DNA of 64,000 bases from Chloracidobacterium sp. (GTDB lineage Bacteria; Acidobacteriota; Blastocatellia; Pyrinomonadales; Pyrinomonadaceae): contig JADKKB010000007.1 in NCBI GenBank assembly GCA_016720705.1, positions 992,001 to 1,056,000 of the forward strand. The letters run 5' to 3'. Shown piece after piece: positions 54,236-62,600 of this stretch. The translations under genes were made by a program, and so were the position numbers. The notes beneath the pieces were generated by a model. That model was not told the origin of the DNA and did no database searches. It saw only the letters and a program-made list of their open reading frames with translations. Positions within the stretch are counted from its first letter, which is position 1, and each line of letters begins with the position of its first letter.

Positions 54236-55991
54236 TTTCTTTTTTCTTTTTATTTTGTTCAGCAGCATCGACATATTTAAGTGCCGATTCAGCGAGCATT
54301 CGTTGTAGATTAAGTCGCAGTACTAATGGCTGCATTTGCCGGCTTAAGTTTACGCACGGAAACCAGAAGTTGATCGCTAGCTTGCCTAGCTCTTTGGGAA
54401 TCTCGACGTTCGTCGCGAGGACATCAAAATCGTAATCTGCAAAGTCCATGCCGCCTAAATGTGTATCAAACATCAAGCCTATCTCGTGCTTTTCTTCTTC
54501 TTGTTTTTTTGCCTCATTGGAGAATTTGACGGCTTGAGATAGTATTTCTAGCGATTTGCCCTCATCGTGTTTTCTAAACAACGAAGCTAGGATTAATGCC
54601 AATTGCGTTTTGTAATTTGTTGCGGCAGCCTTCTGTAGTGAATCTAGAGCAGCCTCATAAAGGTCGGCGGCTATCGAATTGTTTCCCCCTTGAAGTTTAC
54701 CGATCACAATTAATTCCCAAGTCTTCAATTCGGGAAGGGATATTGAGCGGGCCTTTTTCTCTGCACCGGAGAAATCTTTTTGCTCCACGAGTGTTTCGAT
54801 TTCTGCCATTTTGACATAGTCTCTAAGCGTCTCCCGAATTTCCAAATTCGATATATTGTCGGAGACGTCAATAGCAAGCGTAAGGTTATTTTTTTCGTTT
54901 CCTTTTCTTCTGCCTAACAACCACGTCGCAATTTTCACAAGTCGAGCATCTCGTTCCTTTGACCCGACGACTTTCATCGCGTCCTCAATCTGTCTTTCGA
55001 TCGGCAATGGATTGCGAAGAGGATCAGTTAGTAACCCAGGGGAAACAAACTGCCTCATTTCCGACATTACCTCGTCAAGTGAAGCAAGTCCGCTGGTAAA
55101 TTCATTTAAGGTGAATGCGTGTAACGGAAAGTTGAAATATGAATAGATCAAATCCATTTGATCTCCAGACAATCTGTTTGACTGTCCTTCCGAGCCTTGG
55201 CTTTGATTCCTAATAATTAGACGCCCGGAGTCCAGAAGATATGCGAATAACTTAGTGCGATATTCGACACTCGCATGCTTGGAGACGAGCAAGTTCATCG
55301 CCGCCAACAAATCTTCTCCGTCCAGACTGGGTCGATCCTTTATGAAATCTGAAATTCCTTTGAGAACGGATATCTCCAAATCTAAGCGATTCAGGACAAC
55401 AAGCCGGTCAACGAAGGGCCCGAAGCCTTTCGACAACTTGCCGTATTGTGAAAGCGACGACAGGGCTAACGACACCGCCACATCAGGATTGGTTTCTAGT
55501 TTCGCTAAAGCAACCCGCAATGTAAGATTCGCCATTTCTCGGTCAGTCATATTGGCTGTTTTAACGTTTAGGCTTTCTTCGTCGATTTTATTTTGTGTTA
55601 TTTCGCCCAACCACTTCTTCGCATATTCGGGCGCGATTTTAGAAGCAAGGTCAATGATTTTGTTTCGTTGCGAATTCGTATAAGGTTTGTTCTTTAAGTC
55701 GTCAGAAAAGCTATCGCGCCAGGCTTTTTCGAGAAAGTTTATTGAGATATTAGGATCATATTTATACAAAAGCTTAGCGGTTTGAAAATGTGACTCGATG
55801 CGTGAATTTCCATCGGTTAAGTCCAATGAATTCTTGCCTGTCTCACGAATTAGCTCGATTGCGTTGCTCTTGATTAGGGCTAATTGTTCATCAGTCAATA
55901 AGGGTTCGACCATTACAATTGTCTGACCTAGCGACGGCGTAGCCAAAGCGAGGTAAGTAAATATGAAAACAACTAGGTACTTAAGTTTCAT
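54213..55991 (-). CDS. Exported all-helical protein, unknown
   Basis: A 592-residue protein with a signal peptide (1-22, ending SLGQ). The rest is predicted by eye to be almost entirely alpha-helical, with irregular helix pairs of 30-40 residues such as ADLYEAALDSLQKAAATNYK and SLPELKTWELIVIGKLQGGN, reminiscent of degenerate TPR or HEAT-like repeats. No catalytic motif or known family is recognised, and cysteines are almost absent. It overlaps the start of the thioredoxin-like gene, so the two are probably translationally coupled. The last residues are strongly basic (EQNKKKKENEPHKRA). Composition is AT-richer than the chromosome around it. Confidence 0.7.
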   Translation of the reverse strand: MKLKYLVVFIFTYLALATPSLGQTIVMVEPLLTDEQLALIKSNAIELIRETGKNSLDLTDGNSRIESHFQTAKLLYKYDPNISINFLEKAWRDSFSDDLKNKPYTNSQRNKIIDLASKIAPEYAKKWLGEITQNKIDEESLNVKTANMTDREMANLTLRVALAKLETNPDVAVSLALSSLSQYGKLSKGFGPFVDRLVVLNRLDLEISVLKGISDFIKDRPSLDGEDLLAAMNLLVSKHASVEYRTKLFAYLLDSGRLIIRNQSQGSEGQSNRLSGDQMDLIYSYFNFPLHAFTLNEFTSGLASLDEVMSEMRQFVSPGLLTDPLRNPLPIERQIEDAMKVVGSKERDARLVKIATWLLGRRKGNEKNNLTLAIDVSDNISNLEIRETLRDYVKMAEIETLVEQKDFSGAEKKARSISLPELKTWELIVIGKLQGGNNSIAADLYEAALDSLQKAAATNYKTQLALILASLFRKHDEGKSLEILSQAVKFSNEAKKQEEEKHEIGLMFDTHLGGMDFADYDFDVLATNVEIPKELGKLAINFWFPCVNLSRQMQPLVLRLNLQRMLAESALKYVDAAEQNKKKKENEPHKRA

Positions 55992-56006
55992 AGGTCGGTT
56001 TAATCG

Positions 56007-56038
56007 GTTAGGCGCTATGTACGCACATAACGCCTAAC
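56007..56038 (-). other. Strong hairpin between peptide gene and helical-protein gene
   Basis: Outer stem GTTAGGCG (56007-56014) / CGCCTAAC (56031-56038), one mismatch, then inner stem TATGT (56016-56020) / ACATA (56025-56029) and a 4-base loop. No T tract follows on either strand. Placed 22 bases behind the peptide's stop, it could protect or partly terminate the message so that the peptide is made in excess. Confidence 0.7.
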
Positions 56039-56060
56039 ATCATCTCCTCCTTGAAGACGA

Positions 56061-56306
56061 TTAAGGTTGCATACAGGAATAATCACCGCCAATGCAAGAA
56101 TAGAAATGTTGGGAACAGCCCGGTTCCCAATTTCCCTTGTTTACGCAACGATTATAACCACATTGACAAACTTGACAAGAAGTTCCGGTACAGCTGGTTT
56201 CTTCTAGTTCTTCCATGCCGTCCGCACGAACATTCTTTGCACCGGAGACAAAGTAAATCGCACAAACCAAAACAAAAGCCGCTAAAACTTTGAACAACAC
56301 TTTCAT
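56061..56306 (-). CDS. Secreted cysteine-rich small peptide
   Basis: An 81-residue precursor. Residues 1-28 form a signal peptide (basic start, hydrophobic core, then NVRA); the mature part of about 50 residues has eight cysteines (39, 44, 47, 49, 54, 64, 71, 78), enough for four disulfides, with aromatic and glycine residues between them and an acidic lead (EELEE). I recognise no family; it could be a toxin-, bacteriocin- or lectin-like scaffold, or a metal-binding peptide. The start is supported by TAAGGAG nine bases upstream; an in-frame extension to 56345 would run into the promoter. It heads the leftward trio of genes. Confidence 0.75.
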   Translation of the reverse strand: MKVLFKVLAAFVLVCAIYFVSGAKNVRADGMEELEETSCTGTSCQVCQCGYNRCVNKGNWEPGCSQHFYSCIGGDYSCMQP

Positions 56307-56345
56307 ATAGATTGACTCCTTAATTGTGACAGACTTGGAACGCAC

Positions 56346-56371
56346 ATTATCCCCCCCCCCAATCGTGTCAA
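56346..56371 (-). promoter_or_regulatory. Promoter of the Cys-rich peptide gene with G10 tract in the spacer
   Basis: Read leftward: perfect TTGACA (56366-56371), then CGATT and a run of ten G (complement of C at 56351-56360), then ATAATG. Taking the last G with ATAAT gives a -10 of GATAAT (56346-56351, five of six consensus) at a spacing of 14 bases. Gain of two to four G would bring it to the optimal 16-18. This is the layout of phase-variable promoters. Confidence 0.65.
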
Positions 56372-56852
56372 GCTCAAAATAGCCAGAAATGAATTTTAAT
56401 TGAGAACCAAGAAGTCGAATGTTCGGAATCTATGAAGAAAATGCAACCGTAACGAATCTACTTGGAATTGATATAGAGTTAGACCAACTAAGGCTTTCAG
56501 AACTAGTTCCAAGCGATTACAAAAATTGGAGAGAGTCGGACTACGGGCCAGACCAAAATGGGGTCGGAGGTCAGCGACGGGGCTATTGGAAATGTTTTGA
56601 CGTGCGCCAGCGGCACAAATTCCGGCATATCGAAGCTCTGAGTGGAGGGATTCCGTCCCTTGTTGAACAAACGAAAGGTAAGGTCGTGTTGGTGTTCGTC
56701 TCGGCTATAATTCAGAAAAAACCGGAGGTGTCGACAAGGATCGATCCTGGACCTCGTGGATGTCCACGTCTTCGCGAGCCCGATTGGCATCAATGTTCTC
56801 ATTATCGGTGCCAGCCAGATACCCTTAACTAGCAGAACCAAGGAGTTTACAA
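56372..56852. other. Gene-poor right end of the cassette
   Basis: About 480 bases without a gene I can support. An open frame on the + strand (56419-56832, 137 codons) begins with ATG and a plausible protein-like start (LLGIDIELDQLRLSELVPSD), but after about residue 50 it turns into low-complexity Arg/His/Pro-rich sequence. Overlapping minus-strand frames are no better. It may hold the decayed remains of a gene. AGGAG at 56841-56845 precedes the lon fragment but no start codon follows. Confidence 0.4.
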
Positions 56853-57029
56853 ATCCCGGATGACGTCCGAAAGGAACTTGCGGTATTTACGGCAACGAGG
56901 ATCAGTGATGTACTTAGTGCTGCACTCGAACCTGTTCCATCTGAAACCGTCGATCCGACATACGTATTACCGCAAAAGGATACGGGAAAGGAAAGTGCTA
57001 AAGATCATATGACCGAAGCCCCGAAGTAG
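56853..57029 (+). pseudogene. lon: Detached 3' end of lon
   Basis: Fifty-eight sense codons in the lon frame, starting at the ATC of IPDDVRKELAVFTATRISDV and ending in a TAG. The first 26 codons match lon residues 763-788 with one amino-acid change; the following 32 (PVPSETVDPTYVLPQKDTGK and on) are unrelated to the present lon tail. It has no start codon and no upstream lon sequence. It most likely is the chromosome's original lon terminus, displaced 3.3 kb by the cassette. The frame is still open, so the event may be recent. Confidence 0.85.
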
Positions 57030-57057
57030 GTACGATTTGATCAATTGCGGGCTTGAC

Positions 57058-58962
57058 CTAGCGGTCACCGGAACTGAGCATCCATCGTGTTTGTATCGAT
57101 GGGTCAAGTTTTACGGCTCGTTGGAAGTTTTCTTTGGCGATCTCATTCATCCCGGTCTTTTGAAGCCGTAACCCTAGCATAAAGTGAAATCGGGCGTCGG
57201 CCGGTACATACTGGCTGGCGCTTTTCCTATACGCCGCCGCCGCATCCGGCTGTCCCATCGACTCGGCCGCCCCCGCCAAAAAACTGTTTGCCAACACAAG
57301 TCGTGGATTATTTTTTACAGCGTCATTCCACGTAGCGATCGCATCCTCTTTGCGTCCGAGTTGCCATAATGACTCGCCCTTTTCCTCGCGTGCCGCGGCC
57401 AGATCGGGTCGCTCTTCGAGGGCTTTATCGAGGCTGATCATCGCCTCGTCAAAGCGTCCAAGACGATTCAGGATCGCACCGCGATAATAGAGGCTCAGTG
57501 CCCTACCCTGCCCCGTTTGCCGTTCGGCCGCCGTGGCCAAGTGAACAATGGCCTGCTCAGGGTTGCCCGAAAGGTACTCAAACCAAGCCAGTTTCGGGGC
57601 GGCATCGATGTTGGTAAATAGTCCGGCATTTGCGGCTTTGTCGAAATGATCTTTTCCTTCAGATATGCTCTTACGATCGGCCACACTCAACCACGGGTCC
57701 GGATTTGACCGAGCAAGTGCGAGTTCGTCAGGTATTTGCAGACTCTGAAATGCCATTGCACCCGCACGCTCGTTGTAACGTATCCAACCGCTGTGGACGT
57801 TCAGCCCGATCCAGATGAAAGAAAATAATAGAAACGTCCAGCCCGCGGTCTTGATCATTCCGGATGATTTTAAGCTATATCTGTAAAACGACAGGTCATC
57901 GACCGTCAAAAGCCGCCAAGTACGCATTGCAACAAATGTGGTGACTGCAGCGATGCCGAGTGCCATAAGCATCGGAACCAACTGGTAAACGTCCCAAACT
58001 GCCATAAAACTCGCAAAGAAAACGACGGCGGCGACGATCTCTTCCGGCCAGGTCAGCGAAAAGTTTTTCTTAACCGATTTTGCGATCGCAGTCGCAGGCT
58101 TTCCAAATCCAAAATAGAGTGCATCATTTGGACAAACGCTAACGCAATCCAGACACTTCATACAACCGGCATCGACGACCATTCCGAATTCGGCGACTTC
58201 AGCGTGGACTAATACATTTGATGTGCAGACCGCCGTGCAATGTCCGCATTGATTACAGTCATCGGTCACGCGGATCCTGCCCGGAGCGACCTTGTCGGCA
58301 AGGCTGAAAAATCCTCCGTATGGACACACATAAGTGCAAAAGCCCTTCGATCCGAGAAAATATACGGTCATAAAACCGCAGATAAAAAGGAATGGTATCG
58401 CGACCGCGATCGGCGGAAATGTGCTCCAAAACTCAGTCGTAATAAGGTGATTTGTAAACTGGGGGATCACCGGGCCGGTTTCGGGTGCCAAGAAAAGTCG
58501 GCTGAAGGTCGGCCACACGAACATATAGAGTGCGACCGCAAGCGGCACAAAAACTAACAGTCTCGACCGAAACGGACGTGGCGTAAACCCGATCTTTTTC
58601 AAAAGCCACGCACATAGATCCTGAAGTGCGAGGATATGACATCCCCAACCGCAGACGAACCGCCCAAATATCAATGTCGCTAATATCGCCAGTACGAAGA
58701 AGATAAACCCGGCATTTATCGTTCCCTGCTGGAGCGTGTACATCGATTCCGACGGCTCGATCGGCGAAAGGGTTCGACCCATTATGAGCCATTGAATGAT
58801 ATGAAGGGCGATAAGGAGATTGACGCCGATCAGAACTGCGGCCCGCCATCGACTCGTAGTCGACGCCCTGATCTTGCCGGGCTTTTTTCCCGATTCCTTA
58901 AGAATTGGGAGTTCGACCGATCTTTTTTTTGATGATTTCTTATCCTCGCAACCGCTTTTCAT
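57058..58962 (-). CDS. CcoG/NapH-like ferredoxin membrane protein fused to TPR domain
   Basis: A 634-residue inner-membrane protein. After a basic N-terminus come a membrane segment, a CGWGCHI motif and several membrane helices. A second CTYVCPYG motif and two classical 4Fe-4S sets follow (CNQCGHCTAVC and CMKCLDCVSVCP). After more membrane helices the last 230 residues hold about five tetratricopeptide repeats (for example YYRGAILNRLGRFDEAMISL). The front resembles the NapH/CcoG/NosR electron-transfer family; the TPR extension is not usual there. The ATG at 58962 is used, as the in-frame TTG at 59007 lacks support. Electron donor and acceptor are unknown. Confidence 0.8.
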   Translation of the reverse strand: MKSGCEDKKSSKKRSVELPILKESGKKPGKIRASTTSRWRAAVLIGVNLLIALHIIQWLIMGRTLSPIEPSESMYTLQQGTINAGFIFFVLAILATLIFGRFVCGWGCHILALQDLCAWLLKKIGFTPRPFRSRLLVFVPLAVALYMFVWPTFSRLFLAPETGPVIPQFTNHLITTEFWSTFPPIAVAIPFLFICGFMTVYFLGSKGFCTYVCPYGGFFSLADKVAPGRIRVTDDCNQCGHCTAVCTSNVLVHAEVAEFGMVVDAGCMKCLDCVSVCPNDALYFGFGKPATAIAKSVKKNFSLTWPEEIVAAVVFFASFMAVWDVYQLVPMLMALGIAAVTTFVAMRTWRLLTVDDLSFYRYSLKSSGMIKTAGWTFLLFSFIWIGLNVHSGWIRYNERAGAMAFQSLQIPDELALARSNPDPWLSVADRKSISEGKDHFDKAANAGLFTNIDAAPKLAWFEYLSGNPEQAIVHLATAAERQTGQGRALSLYYRGAILNRLGRFDEAMISLDKALEERPDLAAAREEKGESLWQLGRKEDAIATWNDAVKNNPRLVLANSFLAGAAESMGQPDAAAAYRKSASQYVPADARFHFMLGLRLQKTGMNEIAKENFQRAVKLDPSIQTRWMLSSGDR

Positions 58963-59127
58963 ACAAAAATTACGGACAATTCGGGCGCGTCCGGCCACAG
59001 GCGACAATACTTAAGACTTGATTAAAACACCTAAAAGATGTAAAAGAAAAGGCAACATCTACTCAACAGTCTCAACTTTTATCGTTTTTCGCTCGTAGGA
59101 CAGCGTACTTAGCTAGGAAATAAATTT

Positions 59128-61236
59128 ATGTTGAAAATAGTTCTGATCGCATTGCTCCCGTTACTAGTCCTGTTTAGTTACGGCACAAATAAAATGCTCA
59201 CCGGTAGCGGTGAGAAGCCGCGTTCGGTTGACACCGGCACACTCGAAAAGATGATCGTTTCTAATGGAAGCGCCACGATCGACCTTGATATGAGCCGCCT
59301 TGCAAGTTCGGGTAAAGGGGCAAAAGCTCCGCGAATAAACTCACTTAGTTTTGACCTCGAGCACGATACATATTTCACCGTTATCGTTTTTAACGGCGAA
59401 CTTCGCGGACCGCTACCAAGTAGTATACCGATCATACCGCAACGGGCAGCGGCATTGCCGGGCAAGCTTAACAGTTCATATAGGCAACTGGTCGTGGAAA
59501 ACACCTTTCCGGGCAGCCCCTATGAATACGTTATTCGCGATGCTAAGACCGGCTATGTTTTCTTCAACGTCGAGGGTCACGAGTACGAGTATGACGCAAA
59601 CCAACGCCTTCTGAATATCCGCGGTGGCCGTGTCCTATTGTCCAACGAGTACGCTAAAGAACTTGGCCGGCCGGCCGATACGGGAACGATCATCGGTGAG
59701 ATCAATATCTCGGCGACATTGCGTCCGATCGAGGTTTCAGAGGTTGTTAATGGCGAAGTTGCAAGCGAAGTTTTGCCCGCAGACCCGCTAAGCGGCACGA
59801 CGCCCGGGCCCGATGTGATCGTGGGTGATCTTAACGGCCTTGCCCAGTTTGGTTCAGCCAGCGGCACTCAAGTTGGTCTTGCAGTTGGGACTGACTCGTG
59901 CAACGCCGGGACTGTTAATCTGCATTGGTTTGCGATGCCGGACAACGACCACCCTGTCATTCCGCAAAATATGTATCGTATGAGCGGTGGAGCGAGCAAC
60001 AACGAGAGATTTGAGCAGATCGGACAGTCGCAGATGAAGCACGGCTTTACGGCTTTGACGCAAAATCTTTGCGGATTTGGCTGTAACGGCGTCGGCGGGG
60101 CCAACCTCGGCTCCGGATGTTCTGATCCTTATACCGCGAGCCTCAACTCAGGCCCGAGTCTTGGTTCGAGAGCCTGGGTAAATCCTTTCACGGGCTTTTT
60201 CCCGCGGGGTGATTCGGCAACGCCTTCCAACAGTCACACTGGGCACACCCACACAGGGCCGTCGCACCGCATCCTGACCGAGATCAGTGACCTCAGCACG
60301 GCATCAAACCCCGGAGCGACGTATTTTGCTGAAGCTCAATATATTACCAAGCACGAATACGATTGGTGCCAAGCTAATCCGACTCAGTGCAATATGTACA
60401 ACAACGTCTCTTACAGACAGTACAACGTCTCCGGAACGGCTAGCCCATTTAGCTTTTCGCCCGTCGGTACAACCCAACGATCTAAGCGGGCGATCTCAGC
60501 CTGGACCGGAGCCACACTGGTTGAATTCATCCCCGCACCCGGTATTGACGGTGTCGGAGTTGTCGGCTACAAGGTCACCAATCCGTCACCAGGCGTATGG
60601 CATTACGAATATGCCGTTTACAATGAAAATCTAGACCGCGGTGTCCAATCTTTTAGTATTCCGATCGGGGGCGGCGTAACGCTTACTAATGTCGGATTCA
60701 AATCACCGCCCCAACATCCGGGATGGAGTGCTGATGGCACCGTTGGAAACACGGGCTACTCAAGCACGCCGTGGCTCGCCACACAGGCCGGAGGTTCTAT
60801 TACTTGGGCGACGGAAACATTTGGTCAAAATCCGAACGCCAATGCTGTTCGTTGGGGAACACTCTACAATTTCCGTTTCGATTCCAATCGACCACCCGCA
60901 GACGCCAATGCAACGATCGAATTCTTCAAGACGGGATCACCCATCCAGGTAGCGGTCCAAGGACCCGGTGCAGTTGCGACAAACGCATCGATCTCAGGAC
61001 GCGTTGTAAATCAGAATGGTACGGGCGTCAGAAACGCGATCGTCACGCTCGTTGATTCGGGCCCAAGTGCTCGCCGCACAGTAATAACCAATCCGTTTGG
61101 ATATTACAGGTTCGATAATGTGCTGACAGGTTCGACGTACACCGTTTCGGTACTTTCGAAGTTGTTTACCTTCAACTCACAGAACGTCCAGCCGTCCGGC
61201 GACCTGACTAACGTTGATTTCACAGCATTACCCTAG
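59128..61236 (+). CDS. Large exported protein with C-terminal carboxypeptidase-regulatory-like domain
   Basis: A 702-residue secreted or surface protein. It has a signal peptide or anchor (about 1-21), a long middle region (about 50-610) of a family I cannot name with several Cys pairs (NLCGFGCNG, WCQANPTQCNMY), and a C-terminal carboxypeptidase-regulatory-like beta-sandwich (about 624-702; ISGRVVNQNGTGVRNAIVTL). His/Thr-rich HTGHTHTGPSH in the middle could bind metal. Such modular surface proteins are common in Acidobacteriota. It is monocistronic, with a strong terminator behind it. Confidence 0.72.
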   Translation: MLKIVLIALLPLLVLFSYGTNKMLTGSGEKPRSVDTGTLEKMIVSNGSATIDLDMSRLASSGKGAKAPRINSLSFDLEHDTYFTVIVFNGELRGPLPSSIPIIPQRAAALPGKLNSSYRQLVVENTFPGSPYEYVIRDAKTGYVFFNVEGHEYEYDANQRLLNIRGGRVLLSNEYAKELGRPADTGTIIGEINISATLRPIEVSEVVNGEVASEVLPADPLSGTTPGPDVIVGDLNGLAQFGSASGTQVGLAVGTDSCNAGTVNLHWFAMPDNDHPVIPQNMYRMSGGASNNERFEQIGQSQMKHGFTALTQNLCGFGCNGVGGANLGSGCSDPYTASLNSGPSLGSRAWVNPFTGFFPRGDSATPSNSHTGHTHTGPSHRILTEISDLSTASNPGATYFAEAQYITKHEYDWCQANPTQCNMYNNVSYRQYNVSGTASPFSFSPVGTTQRSKRAISAWTGATLVEFIPAPGIDGVGVVGYKVTNPSPGVWHYEYAVYNENLDRGVQSFSIPIGGGVTLTNVGFKSPPQHPGWSADGTVGNTGYSSTPWLATQAGGSITWATETFGQNPNANAVRWGTLYNFRFDSNRPPADANATIEFFKTGSPIQVAVQGPGAVATNASISGRVVNQNGTGVRNAIVTLVDSGPSARRTVITNPFGYYRFDNVLTGSTYTVSVLSKLFTFNSQNVQPSGDLTNVDFTALP

Positions 61237-61266
61237 CGGCAATATTGCCAATAGTTGAAACTGTAA

Positions 61267-61291
61267 GGCGGTCTTCGGGCCGCCTTTTTTT
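61267..61291 (+). terminator. Rho-independent terminator
   Basis: 7-bp stem GGCGGTC (61267-61273) / GGCCGCC (61278-61284) closed by a TTCG tetraloop, followed by seven T. Ends the large exported protein gene. Confidence 0.92.
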
Positions 61292-61474
61292 GTCTGCGTG
61301 ACGCTCACCAGTACCGCCTGCGAGCCTGATCGGAAATTGTATTGATAAAAAAACCATAAATAACCATCTTTACAGTAGAAAAATGGCTTTGAATGGGTGT
61401 ATGCTTAGTGGTTAGACGTTTTGGCCAACGGTAGCCACATATGCAATCGGGAAACACGGTTTTCGGGTAGGATT

Positions 61475-61503
61475 TTCACTCCGTTCGACACGATATCTAA
61501 AAT
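61475..61503 (+). promoter_or_regulatory. Candidate promoter of mreB
   Basis: TTCACT (61475-61480), a 17-base spacer and TAAAAT (61498-61503), 30 bases ahead of the mreB start. The -35 is weak. The remainder of the gap 61292-61474 is AT-rich with no gene seen. Confidence 0.35.
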
Positions 61504-61532
61504 TAAATTTTTGCTCGGGTTTTATATTTAAA

Positions 61533-62579
61533 ATGGCATTTAAGTCTTTATTTAGTTTGTTTTCGAGCGACCTTGCGATCGACCTTGGGACCGCGAACAC
61601 GCTCGTATACGCGAAGGGCCGTGGAATCGTCGTTAGCGAACCTTCCATCGTCGCGATCAATAAAATTACTAACCAAGTCGAAGCGGTCGGTCGCGATGCG
61701 AAAGAAATGTTAGGCCGCACTCCGGGCAACATCGTCGCGATCCGTCCGATGAAGGACGGTGTTATCGCCAACTTTGAGGTTACGGAAAAGATGCTGCAGC
61801 ATTTTATCCGCAAGGCTCACAACGGCAAATCTTGGGTTCGTCCCCGCGTCGTCATCGGCATTCCGTCGGAGATCACGCAAGTCGAACGTCGCGCGGTCGA
61901 AGATTCGGCCTATCGAGCAAAGGCATCTGAGGTGTACTTGGTCGAAGAGGCGATGGCCGCGGCGATCGGCGCCGGATTGCCCATCACCGAACCACACGGC
62001 AATATGGTCGTTGATATCGGCGGTGGCACTACGGATATCGCCGTGATCTCGCTTTCGGGTATCGTTTACTCGCGTGCCGTTCGGGTGGCAGGTAACGAAA
62101 TGGACGAGTCGATCACCCAGTACATCAAACGAAAGTACAATCTGCTGATCGGCGAACGTACGGCCGAGGCGATCAAGATCGCTCTCGGAAGCGCCTTTCC
62201 GCTCGAAGAACCGCTCTCGATGGACGTCCGCGGACGAAATCTTATTGAGGGCATCCCCAAGACCATCACGATGACCGACGAAGAGATCCGCGAGGCACTT
62301 TCGGATTCGGTTTCGACCATTATCAACGCGGTCCGCGTCGCACTCGAACGGACTCCACCTGAGCTCTCGGCCGATATCGTTGAACGTGGTATCGTTCTGA
62401 CCGGCGGCGGAGCCTTGCTCAAGAATTTGGACAAACGCCTAATGATCGAAACCGGTTTGCCGGTGGTGATCGCAGACGATCCACTTTCGTCGGTCGTTCT
62501 GGGTACCGGCAAGATGCTTTCGGACTTCGAACTCCTGAAACGCGTCAAATGGGATAATTCGTTAATGACCGGCAGCTAG
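61533..62579 (+). CDS. mreB: Rod-shape actin homologue MreB
   Basis: Bacterial actin that forms membrane-bound filaments guiding lateral cell-wall synthesis; 348 residues, normal size. Nucleotide-binding segments are intact: DLGTANTLVY at the N-terminus, VVDIGGGTTDIAVISL in the middle and VLTGGGALLKNL near the end. An N-terminal amphipathic stretch (MAFKSLFSLFSSD) suits membrane binding. mreC and mreD follow, so cells are probably rod-shaped or elongated. Confidence 0.97.
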   Translation: MAFKSLFSLFSSDLAIDLGTANTLVYAKGRGIVVSEPSIVAINKITNQVEAVGRDAKEMLGRTPGNIVAIRPMKDGVIANFEVTEKMLQHFIRKAHNGKSWVRPRVVIGIPSEITQVERRAVEDSAYRAKASEVYLVEEAMAAAIGAGLPITEPHGNMVVDIGGGTTDIAVISLSGIVYSRAVRVAGNEMDESITQYIKRKYNLLIGERTAEAIKIALGSAFPLEEPLSMDVRGRNLIEGIPKTITMTDEEIREALSDSVSTIINAVRVALERTPPELSADIVERGIVLTGGGALLKNLDKRLMIETGLPVVIADDPLSSVVLGTGKMLSDFELLKRVKWDNSLMTGS

Positions 62580-62600
62580 ACATAACCGTTATTTGTGAAT

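Larger units (their letters stand above)
53631..56852. mobile_element. Putative cassette inserted at the 3' end of lon
   Basis: About 3.2 kb lies between the two copies of the lon segment. It carries the alternative lon tail, three leftward genes (secreted Cys-rich peptide, exported helical protein, thioredoxin-like protein) and 0.5 kb without a clear gene. The DNA is visibly AT-richer than its neighbours. The repeated lon end at both borders is what site-specific integration into a gene's 3' end leaves behind when the element restores the gene. No integrase, transposase or terminal inverted repeat is seen, so it is non-autonomous, decayed, or arose by another duplication route. Confidence 0.6.

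Noticed and set aside
56007..56038. GTTAGGC...GCCTAAC resembling the core boxes of integron attC sites
   Set aside because: The boxes are in the reverse order to an attC site (which runs RYYYAAC to GTTRRRY), no partner boxes occur within about 100 bases on either side, and no integron integrase is present. It is better read as a plain hairpin.
56419..56832. 137-codon open frame at the right end of the lon cassette
   Set aside because: The start looks protein-like but the second half is Arg/His/Pro-rich with no recognisable fold and no ribosome-binding site. Kept only as a possible gene remnant inside a non-coding feature.
61412..61813. 133-codon open frame on the minus strand over the start of mreB
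   Set aside because: It is antisense to the well-conserved mreB coding sequence and its product has no sensible composition; a shadow frame.
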